From the NCBI GenBank assembly GCA_947631015.1, contig CANRJS010000002.1, positions 1 to 64,000 of the forward strand: 64,000 bases of DNA. The letters are read 5' to 3'. Positions within the stretch are counted from its first letter, which is position 1. The number at the start of each line of letters is the position of its first letter. Both the position numbers and the translations under genes were made by a program. The stretch is from an uncultured Clostridia bacterium. Its GTDB lineage: Bacteria; Bacillota; Clostridia; Oscillospirales; JAAYOS01. Positions 37,795-47,128 of this stretch are shown here, in pieces. Under the pieces are notes generated by a model that saw nothing but the letters and a program-made list of their open reading frames with translations, was not told where the DNA came from and did not search any database.

Positions 37795-39097
37795 CTTTTT
37801 CACCCAAAACGCAAATAAAAAATCCGTCTCTTGTGCCTTTTTCGCTCCAAAGCGACGCCCGGCCGTCCGGGAAATCTCCCATACCGCCGGAAAATGTGAA
37901 ACTTTTTGTTTCGAAATTCGGATTGTTTGCAAGAAAATCGTCCACTATACTGTCATTTTCTTCCTTTCGCCATGTACACGTGCTGTATACGAGCCTGCCG
38001 CCCTTTTTTACGCATTTTGCCGCCGAATCGAGTATTTCCCGCTGCAAACGGGGCAGCTCCGCGACGTCTGTCGGGGTTTTGTAGCGTATGTCCGGCTTCT
38101 TGCGGATTATCCCGAGGCCGGAGCAGGGCACGTCGCAGATAACGCGGTCGAAGGCTCCGACCCATTCCGGCGGAACCTCTCTCGCGTCCCCCGAGCGCGT
38201 CTCTATGTCAAAGCCGAGCCTCCGCGCGCCGTCCTCCACGAGCTTCATCTTCGCCTCGGATATGTCGCTCGCGGTGACCCGTCCTCCCCGCACGGCCGCG
38301 CCGAAGCTCTTGCCGCCGGGCGCGGAGCAGAGGTCAAGGACGCTCATGCCTTCCTTCACGTCGAGCGCTTCCCCTGCAAGCTGACTGCTCACGTCCTGCA
38401 CCCAGAAAAGGCCCTCACGAAAGCTCGGAAGGCGCGCTATGTCCCCCGAGCCGGTCATATCTATCGAACAGTCGAGCGCGCCGGGAGCGGCGTCCGCGCC
38501 CTCCCCGCGGAGGCGCGCGATAAGCGCGTCCCGCGTTATTCTTGCGGTGTTCGTCCTGAGCGTGACTGCGGGCGCGGTGTTGTCGGAGATAAGCTCCTCC
38601 TCCGCCTTCTCCATGCCACGGAGCGCGACGAGCTCGCGCACCATCCACTCCGGGTGCGACCAGCGTATCGAGAGCCGCCGGACGGGGTCGGTCTCCTCCA
38701 CGTCGAGCGGGTGCTCGATGCGGCTCGCCGTGCGGAGCACCGCGTTGACGTACCCCGCCGAGCGGCGGTCGCGCCCGCGCATGAGCGCCACCGTCTCGCC
38801 CACGGCGGCGTGGGCGGGTATCCCGTCCGCGAAGAAGAGCTGGAACGCGCCGAGGCGGAGCGCCGCGAGGACGCGCCGCTCGAGCTTTCCGAGCGGTATC
38901 TTTGAGAGCTTTTCGAGGCGGTAGTCGAGCAGGATGCGGTTCTGCACTACGCCGCCCGCGAGGAAGGTCGCGAGCGCCGCGTCCCGCTTGTCCAGCCCCG
39001 CCGCGCGTATCGCCTCCGAGAAGTGCGCGGCGTCCCACTCGCCCGTTCCGTCCCAGCGGACGAGCTCTCGAAGCGCCGTTTCCCTTGCGCCGCCCAT
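37787..39097 (-). CDS. rsmB: 16S rRNA (cytosine967-C5)-methyltransferase
   Basis: LCSAPGGKS, DVPCSGLGI, YSTCTWRKEEND. Confidence 0.93.
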   Translation of the reverse strand: MGGARETALRELVRWDGTGEWDAAHFSEAIRAAGLDKRDAALATFLAGGVVQNRILLDYRLEKLSKIPLGKLERRVLAALRLGAFQLFFADGIPAHAAVGETVALMRGRDRRSAGYVNAVLRTASRIEHPLDVEETDPVRRLSIRWSHPEWMVRELVALRGMEKAEEELISDNTAPAVTLRTNTARITRDALIARLRGEGADAAPGALDCSIDMTGSGDIARLPSFREGLFWVQDVSSQLAGEALDVKEGMSVLDLCSAPGGKSFGAAVRGGRVTASDISEAKMKLVEDGARRLGFDIETRSGDAREVPPEWVGAFDRVICDVPCSGLGIIRKKPDIRYKTPTDVAELPRLQREILDSAAKCVKKGGRLVYSTCTWRKEENDSIVDDFLANNPNFETKSFTFSGGMGDFPDGRASLWSEKGTRDGFFICVLGEKDV

Positions 39098-39801
39098 CAG
39101 CTTCTCCTGTTCCTGCTTGACGTGATGGCGACGAGCCGCAGGAGTTGCGCGAGGCTCACCGCGAGCGCCGCGACGTAGGTCAAAGCGGCGGCGGTGAGTA
39201 CCTTCCTCGCGCCGCGAAGCTCCTCCTCGTCGAGCATCCCGCTCGAACGAAGCGTCTCCATGGCGCGGCGGGACGCGTTGAACTCCACCGGCAGCGTCAC
39301 GAGCTGAAATACGACCGAGAGCGAGAAGCAGAGTATCCCCGCCGTCCAGAGCGCGGGGAAGGAGAATATGAGCCCGAGTATGACGAGCGGTATCGCGAGC
39401 GACGAGCCTATCTGCGTTATCGGGATTATCGCCGCGCGCACCTTTATCGGGAAGTAGCCTGAGGAGTACTGCGCGGCGTGGCCCGCCTCGTGCGCCGCGA
39501 CGCCGACCGCCGCGACCGTCGGGGCGGAGTACACCCCGTCCGACAGGCGTATCACGTTCGTCCTCGGGTCGAAGTGGTCGGTGAGCTCGCCCGCGACGCG
39601 CTCCACACGCACTCCGTAGACGTTGTTGTACCTCAGAACGCGCTCGGCGGCGGAAGCGCCGTCCATGGCGCGGCGCACCGGCGTCTGCGAATACTTCCTG
39701 AACGTGCTCTTGACGTGTATCTGGCATATCAGCGATATGATAAGCGCCGGGATCACGAGAATGATATAGTAGATGTCGATATAGTAATATCCGAACGGCA
39801 T
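39097..39801 (-). CDS. YugP-like zinc metallopeptidase
   Basis: AAHEAGHAAQYSSGYFPIK HExxH-type motif with TM segments. Confidence 0.88.
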   Translation of the reverse strand: MPFGYYYIDIYYIILVIPALIISLICQIHVKSTFRKYSQTPVRRAMDGASAAERVLRYNNVYGVRVERVAGELTDHFDPRTNVIRLSDGVYSAPTVAAVGVAAHEAGHAAQYSSGYFPIKVRAAIIPITQIGSSLAIPLVILGLIFSFPALWTAGILCFSLSVVFQLVTLPVEFNASRRAMETLRSSGMLDEEELRGARKVLTAAALTYVAALAVSLAQLLRLVAITSSRNRRS

Positions 39802-39852
39802 AGCTTATCCGGAGGGGATGCCCCTCCGACCTCCTTTTCGGGAAAACCCGAT

Positions 39853-40770
39853 TTATTCGCCGAGCTTCGTCCCGGGTTCGATGCGGTGGCCGTTGAGCCA
39901 CGCCTTCGCGCTCATACGCTTGCCGCCGGCGGCGGCTATGTCGGTAAGGACGACCGAGTCCTCGAGGCATGCGACCTCTATGCCCTCCCACGTCGAGACG
40001 ACCGTGCCCGGCTCCCCCTCAGTATGTCCGAGTGAGGCGGCGTAGAGCTTCATCGGCGCGCCGGAATATATTGTGAATGCTCCGGGGTCTGGATTCATGG
40101 CGCGGATGAGGTCGCGCACCTCTCGCGCGGGGCGCGCGAAGTCGACGCGGCAGTCCTCCCGCGTTATCTGTGCGGCGTAGACCGCGCCCTCCTCCGGCTG
40201 AGGCGCGCGCGGCGCCGTGCCGTCCTCAATGGCGCGTATAGTCTTTATCAGCAGCTCGCCGCCCATCTTCGCGTAGCGGTTGCGAAGGGTGCCGCCGGTG
40301 TCGTCCGGGCTTATCTGGGTCTCCTCGCTGAAGATGACGTCTCCGGTGTCAAGCCCCTCCGCCATGTACATCGTTGTGACGCCGCCGAGCGTGTCCCCCG
40401 CCTCTATGGCGCGCTGTATCGGCGCGGCTCCGCGCCAGCGCGGCAGGAGCGACGCGTGCATGTTGACGGCGCCGTACCTCGGGTAGTCGAGAACTTCCTT
40501 CGGGAGTATTCTTCCGTATGCCGCAACGACGATGAGCTCCGGGTCGATGCTGCGGAGCAGGTCGCCGCATTTCTTTAGGCGGGTCGGCTGAAAGACTTCG
40601 ACGCCGCGCTCAAGCGCGAGCGTCTTTACGGGCGGCGGCGTGAAGCGCATCTTTCTCCCCTGCGGCTTGTCCGGCTGGGTAAACACCGCGCGGACGTCCA
40701 TGCCCGCGTCGAGAAGCGCGCGCAGACACTCCGCCGCTATCTCCGGCGTACCCATAAAGAGTATCCTCAT
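39853..40770 (-). CDS. fmt: Methionyl-tRNA formyltransferase
   Basis: MRILFMGTPEIAAECL; NMHASLLPRWRGAAPIQRAI. Confidence 0.95.
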   Translation of the reverse strand: MRILFMGTPEIAAECLRALLDAGMDVRAVFTQPDKPQGRKMRFTPPPVKTLALERGVEVFQPTRLKKCGDLLRSIDPELIVVAAYGRILPKEVLDYPRYGAVNMHASLLPRWRGAAPIQRAIEAGDTLGGVTTMYMAEGLDTGDVIFSEETQISPDDTGGTLRNRYAKMGGELLIKTIRAIEDGTAPRAPQPEEGAVYAAQITREDCRVDFARPAREVRDLIRAMNPDPGAFTIYSGAPMKLYAASLGHTEGEPGTVVSTWEGIEVACLEDSVVLTDIAAAGGKRMSAKAWLNGHRIEPGTKLGE

Positions 40771-41261
40771 CAGCGCGGCTCCTCCTCGCGCATACGCATG
40801 ACTTCTTCGGTCGTGAGGTAGCGCTTGACCTTGTCGACAAAGCAGACGCCGTCGAGATGGTCTGTCTCGTGGCAGAACGCGCGGGCGGTGAGACCCGTGC
40901 CGCTCACCTCAAACGGCTTGCCGTTCCTGTCCTGCGCGCGGACGGTGACGTTCATCGGCCGCTCGACAAGTCCCCATCTGCCGGGGAAGCTCAGGCAGCC
41001 CTCCGCGCCCTCGTTTTTCCCGTCCGCCGCGATTATCTCGGGGTTGACGAGTTCGATTATGTTGTCGTCCGCGTCTATGACGAGCACGACGCGGCGGAGC
41101 ACGCCTACCTGCGGCGCGGCGAGGCCGAGCCCCTCCGCGTCGATAAGCGTCTCGCGCATATCGTCTATCAGCTCGTGCAGGCGGCGGTCAAAGACCGTCA
41201 CCTCTCTTGAACGTTTGCGGAGAACGGGATCCCCGTCCTCAACTATTTTGCGCAGCGCCAT
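40770..41261 (-). CDS. def: Peptide deformylase
   Basis: GLGLAAPQVGV, EGCLSFPG, CHETDHLDG. Confidence 0.94.
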   Translation of the reverse strand: MALRKIVEDGDPVLRKRSREVTVFDRRLHELIDDMRETLIDAEGLGLAAPQVGVLRRVVLVIDADDNIIELVNPEIIAADGKNEGAEGCLSFPGRWGLVERPMNVTVRAQDRNGKPFEVSGTGLTARAFCHETDHLDGVCFVDKVKRYLTTEEVMRMREEEPR

Positions 41262-41287
41262 TTTCTTCCTGCCCCTTTCTCCGTGTG

Positions 41288-43735
41288 TCAAATATCGTTT
41301 GGGTTGATGTCTGCGAATACCGCGCACCCCTTTCTTTCGGACGCGCGGAACAGCCGTATCGCGTGGGTGATAACGAGCCGCAGCGTCCTGTCCGCCTTTC
41401 CCATGAGCGTCATCCTGTAGCGGTAGCGCCCCGCCATGCGGAACACCGCCGCCTGCGTCGGCCCGAGGACCTTCGTATCCGGCGAATGCTCCGCCGTGAG
41501 CTCACGCAGGAGGTCGCGCATGCGCATCGCTCCGTCGAGCGCGAGCGACTCGTCGAGCGCGCTCACCTCCACCGAGATGAGGTCGCAGAACGGCGGGTAG
41601 CCGAGCCGCTTCCTCAGCGCTATCTCCTCCGCAAAGAACCCCTCGTAGTTCTGCTCCGCCGCCGCGAGCAGCAGCGGGCTCGAGGGCGTGAAGGTCTGAA
41701 GTATCGCGTGGCCGCCGTCCTCGCCCCGTCCGGCTCTGCCGACGACCTGCGTTATTATCGAAAACGTCCGCTCGTTTGCGCGGAAGTCGTCCGCGTAGAG
41801 CGCGCTGTCCGCATTGAGGACGCCGACGAGCGTGACCTTCGGGAAGTCGAGCCCCTTCGCTATCATCTGCGTGCCGAGCAGCACGTCCGCCTCGCCCGCG
41901 CGGAACTTTGAAAGTATCTCCTCGTGCGAGTGGCGCGCGGAGGTGGTGTCCGAGTCCATACGGAGCACCCGCACTCCGGGGATGAGGTCTATAAGCTCCT
42001 GCTCGACCCGCTGCGTCCCCGCGCCGACGAGCTTCAGCTCGCCGCCGCACTCGGGGCAGCGCTCCGGCTTCGGCTCGCTCGAGCCGCAGTAGTGGCACAT
42101 CAGGCGGCCGTTCGCGGAGTGGTAGGTGTAGACGGACGAGCAGTTGGGGCATTCGGGAGTGTACCCGCACTCGGCGCATATCACGCGCCGCGCCGCGCCC
42201 CTGCGGTTGAGGAAGAGTATCGACTGCCGCTCCTCCGCCATCCGCTCCTCTATCGCGTGTCGGAGTGCGGCGCTTATCATGCCGGGGTTCGCCCGCCGCA
42301 ACTCCTCCCGCATGTCGACTATCTCGACCGAGGGGAGCGGGCGCGAGGCGTACCGCTCCTTCAGCGTGACGAGCTCGTATATGCCGCTCCTCGCGCGCTC
42401 GTAGCTCTCGACCGACGGCGTCGCGCTGCCGAGCACGAGGAGCGCGGACGCGCTCGCGGCACGTCTCCGCGCGACGTCGCGCGCGTGGTAGCGCGGCGTG
42501 CTCTCCGACTTGTAGCTTCTCTCCTGCTCCTCGTCTATGACGATAAGCCCGAGGTTCGAGATAGGCGCGAACACCGCCGAACGCGTGCCGAGCACGACGT
42601 CCGCCTCACCCGCGCGGATGCGCTTCCACTCGTCCGCGCGCTCGCCGACGGTGAGCGCGGAGTGGAGTATCGCCACCCTGTCCCCGAAGCGCGCGCGGAA
42701 GAGGCGCATGAGCTGCGGCGTGAGCGCTATCTCCGGCGCGAGGATCATCGCGCCGCGCCCGCTCTCTATGACCTTTGCCGCAAGCTCGATATACACAAGC
42801 GTCTTTCCCGAACCGGTGACGCCGTACAGCAGCGCGGCGGCGGGCTTCCCGCCGTCCGCAAGCGCCGCGAGGCGGTCGAGCGCCGCCTGCTGCTCCTCAT
42901 TGAGTTCGGCGGGGCCGGACGGCTCCACCTGCTCAAGCTCCGGACGCCGGTAGGTCGGCAGACGCTTCTCCGCTATAAGCCCGCTCTTTTTCATGCCGGT
43001 CACCTGCTGCTTCGTCGCGCCGGTGAAGTAGGTTATCTCGCCTAAAGCGGCCTCGCCCGCGTCGCGCAGGAAGTTCAGCACGTCGCGGCGGTACGGGTAT
43101 TTGTCTCCGTTGCGCGCGATGTAACGCCGCGCCTCCTCGTCGGTGACGGCGAGGCTGAATATCCTCACCGTCTTGTCGCCGACTACGCGGCTCGCCGCCG
43201 TCTCGCGGACTATCACGCCCCGGCTCACGAGCGCGTCGAAGATCTTACCTCCCGCCGCACGCTCGCCCTTCGCGACGCCGACGCCCTCCGCCGCAAGCTC
43301 TATCGCCGCGCGCTCCGCGTCGCTTTCCGCGAGCGCGAGCGCGGAGTCGCGGCTGAGCTCCGGCGCGATGCGGTACTCGTCGTCGACGGAGTACCATATC
43401 CCGCTCGGAAGCATGGCCTTCACCGCGTCGTAGTAGGTGCAGAAGCACCTGTCGCGGAGCGAAAGCGCAAGGCGGATGAGCTCCGGCGTGAACACCGGCT
43501 CGCGGTCGAGCACATGGAGGACAGGCTTGAGCTTCCGTTCCCCCACGTCGTCGGTGATGTCGAGCACCATCGCCTCGGTGCGGCGGTTGCGCGTTCCGAA
43601 CGGCACGAGTACCCGCGTCCCTACGGCGATCTGCTGCTCAAGTGACGCGGGTATCAGGTATGTGTATGTGTGATCGGCGGAGTACGCCGCGGCGCTGACC
43701 GCGACCTTCGCCGCCCGGACGGTCTCCTCGTACAC
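41288..43735 (-). CDS. priA: Primosomal protein N' (replication restart helicase)
   Basis: YGVTGSGKTLVYIEL, zinc-binding Cys cluster CAECGYTPECPNCSS...CHYCG. Confidence 0.95.
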   Translation of the reverse strand: MYEETVRAAKVAVSAAAYSADHTYTYLIPASLEQQIAVGTRVLVPFGTRNRRTEAMVLDITDDVGERKLKPVLHVLDREPVFTPELIRLALSLRDRCFCTYYDAVKAMLPSGIWYSVDDEYRIAPELSRDSALALAESDAERAAIELAAEGVGVAKGERAAGGKIFDALVSRGVIVRETAASRVVGDKTVRIFSLAVTDEEARRYIARNGDKYPYRRDVLNFLRDAGEAALGEITYFTGATKQQVTGMKKSGLIAEKRLPTYRRPELEQVEPSGPAELNEEQQAALDRLAALADGGKPAAALLYGVTGSGKTLVYIELAAKVIESGRGAMILAPEIALTPQLMRLFRARFGDRVAILHSALTVGERADEWKRIRAGEADVVLGTRSAVFAPISNLGLIVIDEEQERSYKSESTPRYHARDVARRRAASASALLVLGSATPSVESYERARSGIYELVTLKERYASRPLPSVEIVDMREELRRANPGMISAALRHAIEERMAEERQSILFLNRRGAARRVICAECGYTPECPNCSSVYTYHSANGRLMCHYCGSSEPKPERCPECGGELKLVGAGTQRVEQELIDLIPGVRVLRMDSDTTSARHSHEEILSKFRAGEADVLLGTQMIAKGLDFPKVTLVGVLNADSALYADDFRANERTFSIITQVVGRAGRGEDGGHAILQTFTPSSPLLLAAAEQNYEGFFAEEIALRKRLGYPPFCDLISVEVSALDESLALDGAMRMRDLLRELTAEHSPDTKVLGPTQAAVFRMAGRYRYRMTLMGKADRTLRLVITHAIRLFRASERKGCAVFADINPNDI

Positions 43736-43737
43736 CG

Positions 43738-43959
43738 TTATTCCTTTGCCGCGCTCTGGAATCCGTCGCGCAGAGTGCCGCGGGTACGTCCCTCGTTTAT
43801 GTCGTTAATAGCCATCTTGACCGGCTTCTCCTCGAGCTTCTCGCCCGCTTCGTCGGCCCGTCCGGCAATCTCACGCGCGCGGCGAGCGGTGAGGTTGACG
43901 AGCATATAACGGTTGTCGACCTTCTTCAAAAGGTCCGTGATGGTGGGATAGAGCATCAT
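43738..43959 (-). CDS. rpoZ: RNA polymerase omega subunit
   Basis: [31 protein letters not shown]. Confidence 0.9.
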   Translation of the reverse strand: MMLYPTITDLLKKVDNRYMLVNLTARRAREIAGRADEAGEKLEEKPVKMAINDINEGRTRGTLRDGFQSAAKE

Positions 43960-44567
43960 ATTCCGAGTCCTCCTTTGACTGATTCGATGCACTTTGCCGC
44001 TTTAAGTCTCTCGGCGGCCATTATGCTTTCTATGTCGCTTACCGCATGGGGCACGGTATCGTTTTGAACTATGTAGTCGTACTCGTCCATGTGAAGTATC
44101 TCGGCGCGCGCCTTCTCCATGCGCGCCGCTATCTGCTCCTCCGACTCGGTGCCCCGCCCGCGAAGGCGGCGCTCCAGCTCCTCAAAGCTCGGCGGCACGA
44201 GGAATACCAATACCGCGTCCGGACGCTTCCTCTTTACGTTGTTCGCGCCGTTTATCTCGATGACGAGTATCATGTCCCGACCGGCACCGAGCGCGGCGTC
44301 CACCGCCGCCGCCGGAGTGCCGTAGGACGCCGTGGTGTACTCCGCGTACTCCAGGAACTCCCCGCGCTCTATCATCTCAGCGAAGCGCTCCCGCGTGACG
44401 AAGTAGTAGTCCTTTCCCTCCGTCTCGCCCTCGCGCGGAGCGCGGGTCGTCGCAGAGACCGAGAACGCCGTCTCGGGATGCAGGCGCAGCAGCTCGCGCA
44501 CGACGGTGTCCTTCCCCGTCCCGCTCGGCGCGGAGACGACGTAGAGGGTGCCCTTCCGTTCACTCAT
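43956..44567 (-). CDS. gmk: Guanylate kinase
   Basis: [23 protein letters not shown]. Confidence 0.95.
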   Translation of the reverse strand: MSERKGTLYVVSAPSGTGKDTVVRELLRLHPETAFSVSATTRAPREGETEGKDYYFVTRERFAEMIERGEFLEYAEYTTASYGTPAAAVDAALGAGRDMILVIEINGANNVKRKRPDAVLVFLVPPSFEELERRLRGRGTESEEQIAARMEKARAEILHMDEYDYIVQNDTVPHAVSDIESIMAAERLKAAKCIESVKGGLGI

Positions 44568-44823
44568 CCTCCCCGTCCTCCTCGTCTCCGCCGCTCGTGA
44601 CGCGGCCGGCTATCGTCTCCGGCTGTATCGCGGAGAGGACGATGTGGTCCGAGTCGGTGATAAGTACCGCGCGGCTCTTGCGGCCGTAGGTCGCGTCGAT
44701 AAGCATGCCGCGCTCCCGCGCGTCCTGAACCATCCGCTTTATCGGCGCGGAATCCGGGCTCACTATCGCCACGAGCCGCGCCGCCGAGACCATGTTCCCG
44801 AAACCTATGTTTATGAGCTTCAT
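44560..44823 (-). CDS. remA: DUF370/RemA family regulator
   Basis: [34 protein letters not shown]. Confidence 0.9.
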   Translation of the reverse strand: MKLINIGFGNMVSAARLVAIVSPDSAPIKRMVQDARERGMLIDATYGRKSRAVLITDSDHIVLSAIQPETIAGRVTSGGDEEDGEDE

Positions 44824-44857
44824 ATATCCGAAACTTTCCTTTCGTACAACCTGCGGT

Positions 44858-44908
44858 TTACTCTATGTTTTGAACCTGTTCGCGTATCTTTTCAATCTCG
44901 CTTTTCAA
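44858..44908 (-). pseudogene. Displaced duplicate of the yicC 3' end
   Basis: Encodes [16 protein letters not shown]-stop; 47/51 nt identical to 45045-45095, all differences synonymous. Confidence 0.9.
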
Positions 44909-44913
44909 CGCTT

Positions 44914-45033
44914 CCCCAAAATGTTCCTTGAACATTTTGGGGACCCCTTTGATTCAAATGCTCGGCGGAAATGAATTCCGCCTGCGCGAATTTGCCGGCT
45001 CCGCCGGCAAATTCACCGCCGGAACCGCGGCGG
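44914..45033 (+). repeat. Multi-hairpin element, copy C, between remA and yicC
   Basis: H0 44914-44942, H1 44964-44982 (loop ATGAA), H2 44988-45014, H3 45016-45033 (loop GAACCG). Confidence 0.85.
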
Positions 45034-45044
45034 AAGCTGCCGCA

Positions 45045-45944
45045 TTACTCTATATTTTGAACCTGTTCGCGTATCTTTTCAATCTCGCTCTTGAGCGAAA
45101 CGACTTCGCGCGCGATGTCGAGGTCGTTTGCCTTCGAGCCTATCGTGTTCGCCTCGCGGTTGAACTCCTGAATGAGGAAGTCAAGCTTCCGTCCGACAGC
45201 GCCGCCCTCCGAGAGAAGCTTGCGGAGCTCCGCTATGTGGCTGCGGAGGCGTACCGTCTCCTCGTCGACGGCGACCTTGTCGGCGTATATCGCCGCCTCG
45301 GTGACTATTCTTCCCTCGTCCGCGCTCGCGCCGAGCTTTTCAAGCGTGTCGTGAAGCCGCGCGAGCAGCTTCGCAAAGTATCCCGCAACGCACTCCTTCG
45401 AGCGCTCCTCTATGCGTCCCACGGCCTGCTCTATCGTGTCCGCGCGCGTGAGGATGTCCTGCGTGAGGCGTTCGCCCTCCGCGCGGCTCATCGACAGGAA
45501 ACTCTCCGCCGCCGCGTCGAGCGCCGCAAGGACGCCCGCCATCAGCTCGTCCCCGTCCGGCTCGTCCGCCTCTACCGACAGTACGCCCTCGAGGCGTGAG
45601 AACGCGACGAGGTCGAGGTTTACGGCGGAGCCCGGCAGGAGACCCTCCGCCGTCTGCTTCAGCTCGTCCAGCGCCTGCATGTACTTCTCCGCAGCCGCCG
45701 CGTTCACCTTTATCTCCGGCGCGGAGCCCGGCTGCTTCTCGACGGTAACGAACACATCCGTCTTGCCGCGCGACACGCTCTGCGCGAGGCGGCTCTTTAT
45801 CGCGTCCTCCATGTAGACGTAAACGCGGGGGAGGCGCACATTGCAGTCGAAGTAGCGGTGATTGACGGAGCGCATCTCGACGGTTATGTCGCACCCTGCG
45901 GCGCTTGCCGTCCCGCGTCCGTAGCCGGTCATGCTCCTTATCAT
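45045..45944 (-). CDS. yicC: YicC/YloC family endoribonuclease
   Basis: MIRSMTGYGRGTA...EMRSVNHRYFDCNVRLPR; QEFNREANTIGSKAND. Confidence 0.94.
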   Translation of the reverse strand: MIRSMTGYGRGTASAAGCDITVEMRSVNHRYFDCNVRLPRVYVYMEDAIKSRLAQSVSRGKTDVFVTVEKQPGSAPEIKVNAAAAEKYMQALDELKQTAEGLLPGSAVNLDLVAFSRLEGVLSVEADEPDGDELMAGVLAALDAAAESFLSMSRAEGERLTQDILTRADTIEQAVGRIEERSKECVAGYFAKLLARLHDTLEKLGASADEGRIVTEAAIYADKVAVDEETVRLRSHIAELRKLLSEGGAVGRKLDFLIQEFNREANTIGSKANDLDIAREVVSLKSEIEKIREQVQNIE

Positions 45945-45947
45945 AGC

Positions 45948-46484
45948 CTATCCTCTCCTCTTTATATACTTTCCGAATTTGGATATAAACAGCGTAATGA
46001 GCCCCGAAAATCCCAAGTCGTATATCACAAATGCGGCGTTTCCCGCGAGGTACACCGTCCACACCGCCCAGTCGACGGCAAGGAAGTCGAAGAGCATCGT
46101 CCCTGCCGCGAGCACGAGCACAGTGAGAAGCGCGTTGAACACCGCGAGCTTCACCGCCCACTCGAGCGGTTTTGCGGGCAGGCGCTCCGCGAGGCTCTTA
46201 ATCATCGGGTAGTGTCCGAAGATCGCCGCGTACACCAGCGCCGAGCCCTTCGACGGCACGAGCAGCAGCGAGAGCGCCGCCGTCACCGCATACACGGCAA
46301 ACCCGGCGGGAAGTCCCGCCGTCAGCACCGCCGCCGCCGGGAGCAGTCCCGCGGCGGCGACGAGCGCGAGCCGCGCCGTCGGCAGCGTCCCCGAGAGGTA
46401 CAGCAGCACCGTTCCGAGAGCCGCGAGCACGGCGCAGAGCGCCGCGTCCCGCGCGGAAAACACCTTTTTCTTCTCCCCCGCCAT
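45948..46484 (-). CDS. Multi-pass membrane protein, ECF S-component-like
   Basis: Repeated hydrophobic segments; position upstream of yicC. Confidence 0.5.
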   Translation of the reverse strand: MAGEKKKVFSARDAALCAVLAALGTVLLYLSGTLPTARLALVAAAGLLPAAAVLTAGLPAGFAVYAVTAALSLLLVPSKGSALVYAAIFGHYPMIKSLAERLPAKPLEWAVKLAVFNALLTVLVLAAGTMLFDFLAVDWAVWTVYLAGNAAFVIYDLGFSGLITLFISKFGKYIKRRG

Positions 46485-46485
46485 A

Positions 46486-47106
46486 CTAGCAGCAGCGTAT
46501 CAGGTCGCCGCCCATGCACTCGCAGCAGGTGTCCGCGCAGAGCAGGTCGCCGCAGAGGCCGCATCCCGTGAGCCCGCCGCCGGCCGCGGTCGTACCCCGG
46601 TACATCCCACCGCCGCGCTGGAGCATCGCGAGCGCCTGACGGTATTCCATGTTGTTCGGGTCCATGTTGACGGCCGTGGCGATATTGCGCATCGCCTCGT
46701 CGTACATACCCTTCTGGCGGCAGACTATGCCGTAGAGGAAGTACCACTCCGCGTTCCTGTCCGGAACGGAGTTCAGCAGCACCTCCGCCTGTGAGAGATT
46801 CCCCGCCTGTATATACTGGCGTATGCGGGTGTAGATGCTGCTCTGCGCCTCGTATCCGCCGCCGCTCCCGCCGTAGTTCGGAGAGGACGGGCCACCTCCG
46901 CCGTAGGAGGTCCCGTTCTGGCGCATCTTCGTTATCTCGTCATACGCCTCGTTTATCTGCTTCATCTTCTCCTCGGCGAGGTCGCCGAGGGGATTGTCGG
47001 CATAGTTGTCCGGATGATACTTGCGGGCGAGATCGCGGTACGCCCGTTTGACCTCCTCGTCCGAGGCCGAAGGGTCCACTCCCAGTATCTTATAGGGGTC
47101 GTTCAT
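46486..47106 (-). CDS. J-domain protein with TPR-like region and Cys-rich C-terminus
   Basis: [33 protein letters not shown]-terminal [26 protein letters not shown]. Confidence 0.88.
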   Translation of the reverse strand: MNDPYKILGVDPSASDEEVKRAYRDLARKYHPDNYADNPLGDLAEEKMKQINEAYDEITKMRQNGTSYGGGGPSSPNYGGSGGGYEAQSSIYTRIRQYIQAGNLSQAEVLLNSVPDRNAEWYFLYGIVCRQKGMYDEAMRNIATAVNMDPNNMEYRQALAMLQRGGGMYRGTTAAGGGLTGCGLCGDLLCADTCCECMGGDLIRCC

Positions 47107-47128
47107 CTCAACAGCTCCTTAATCCAAC

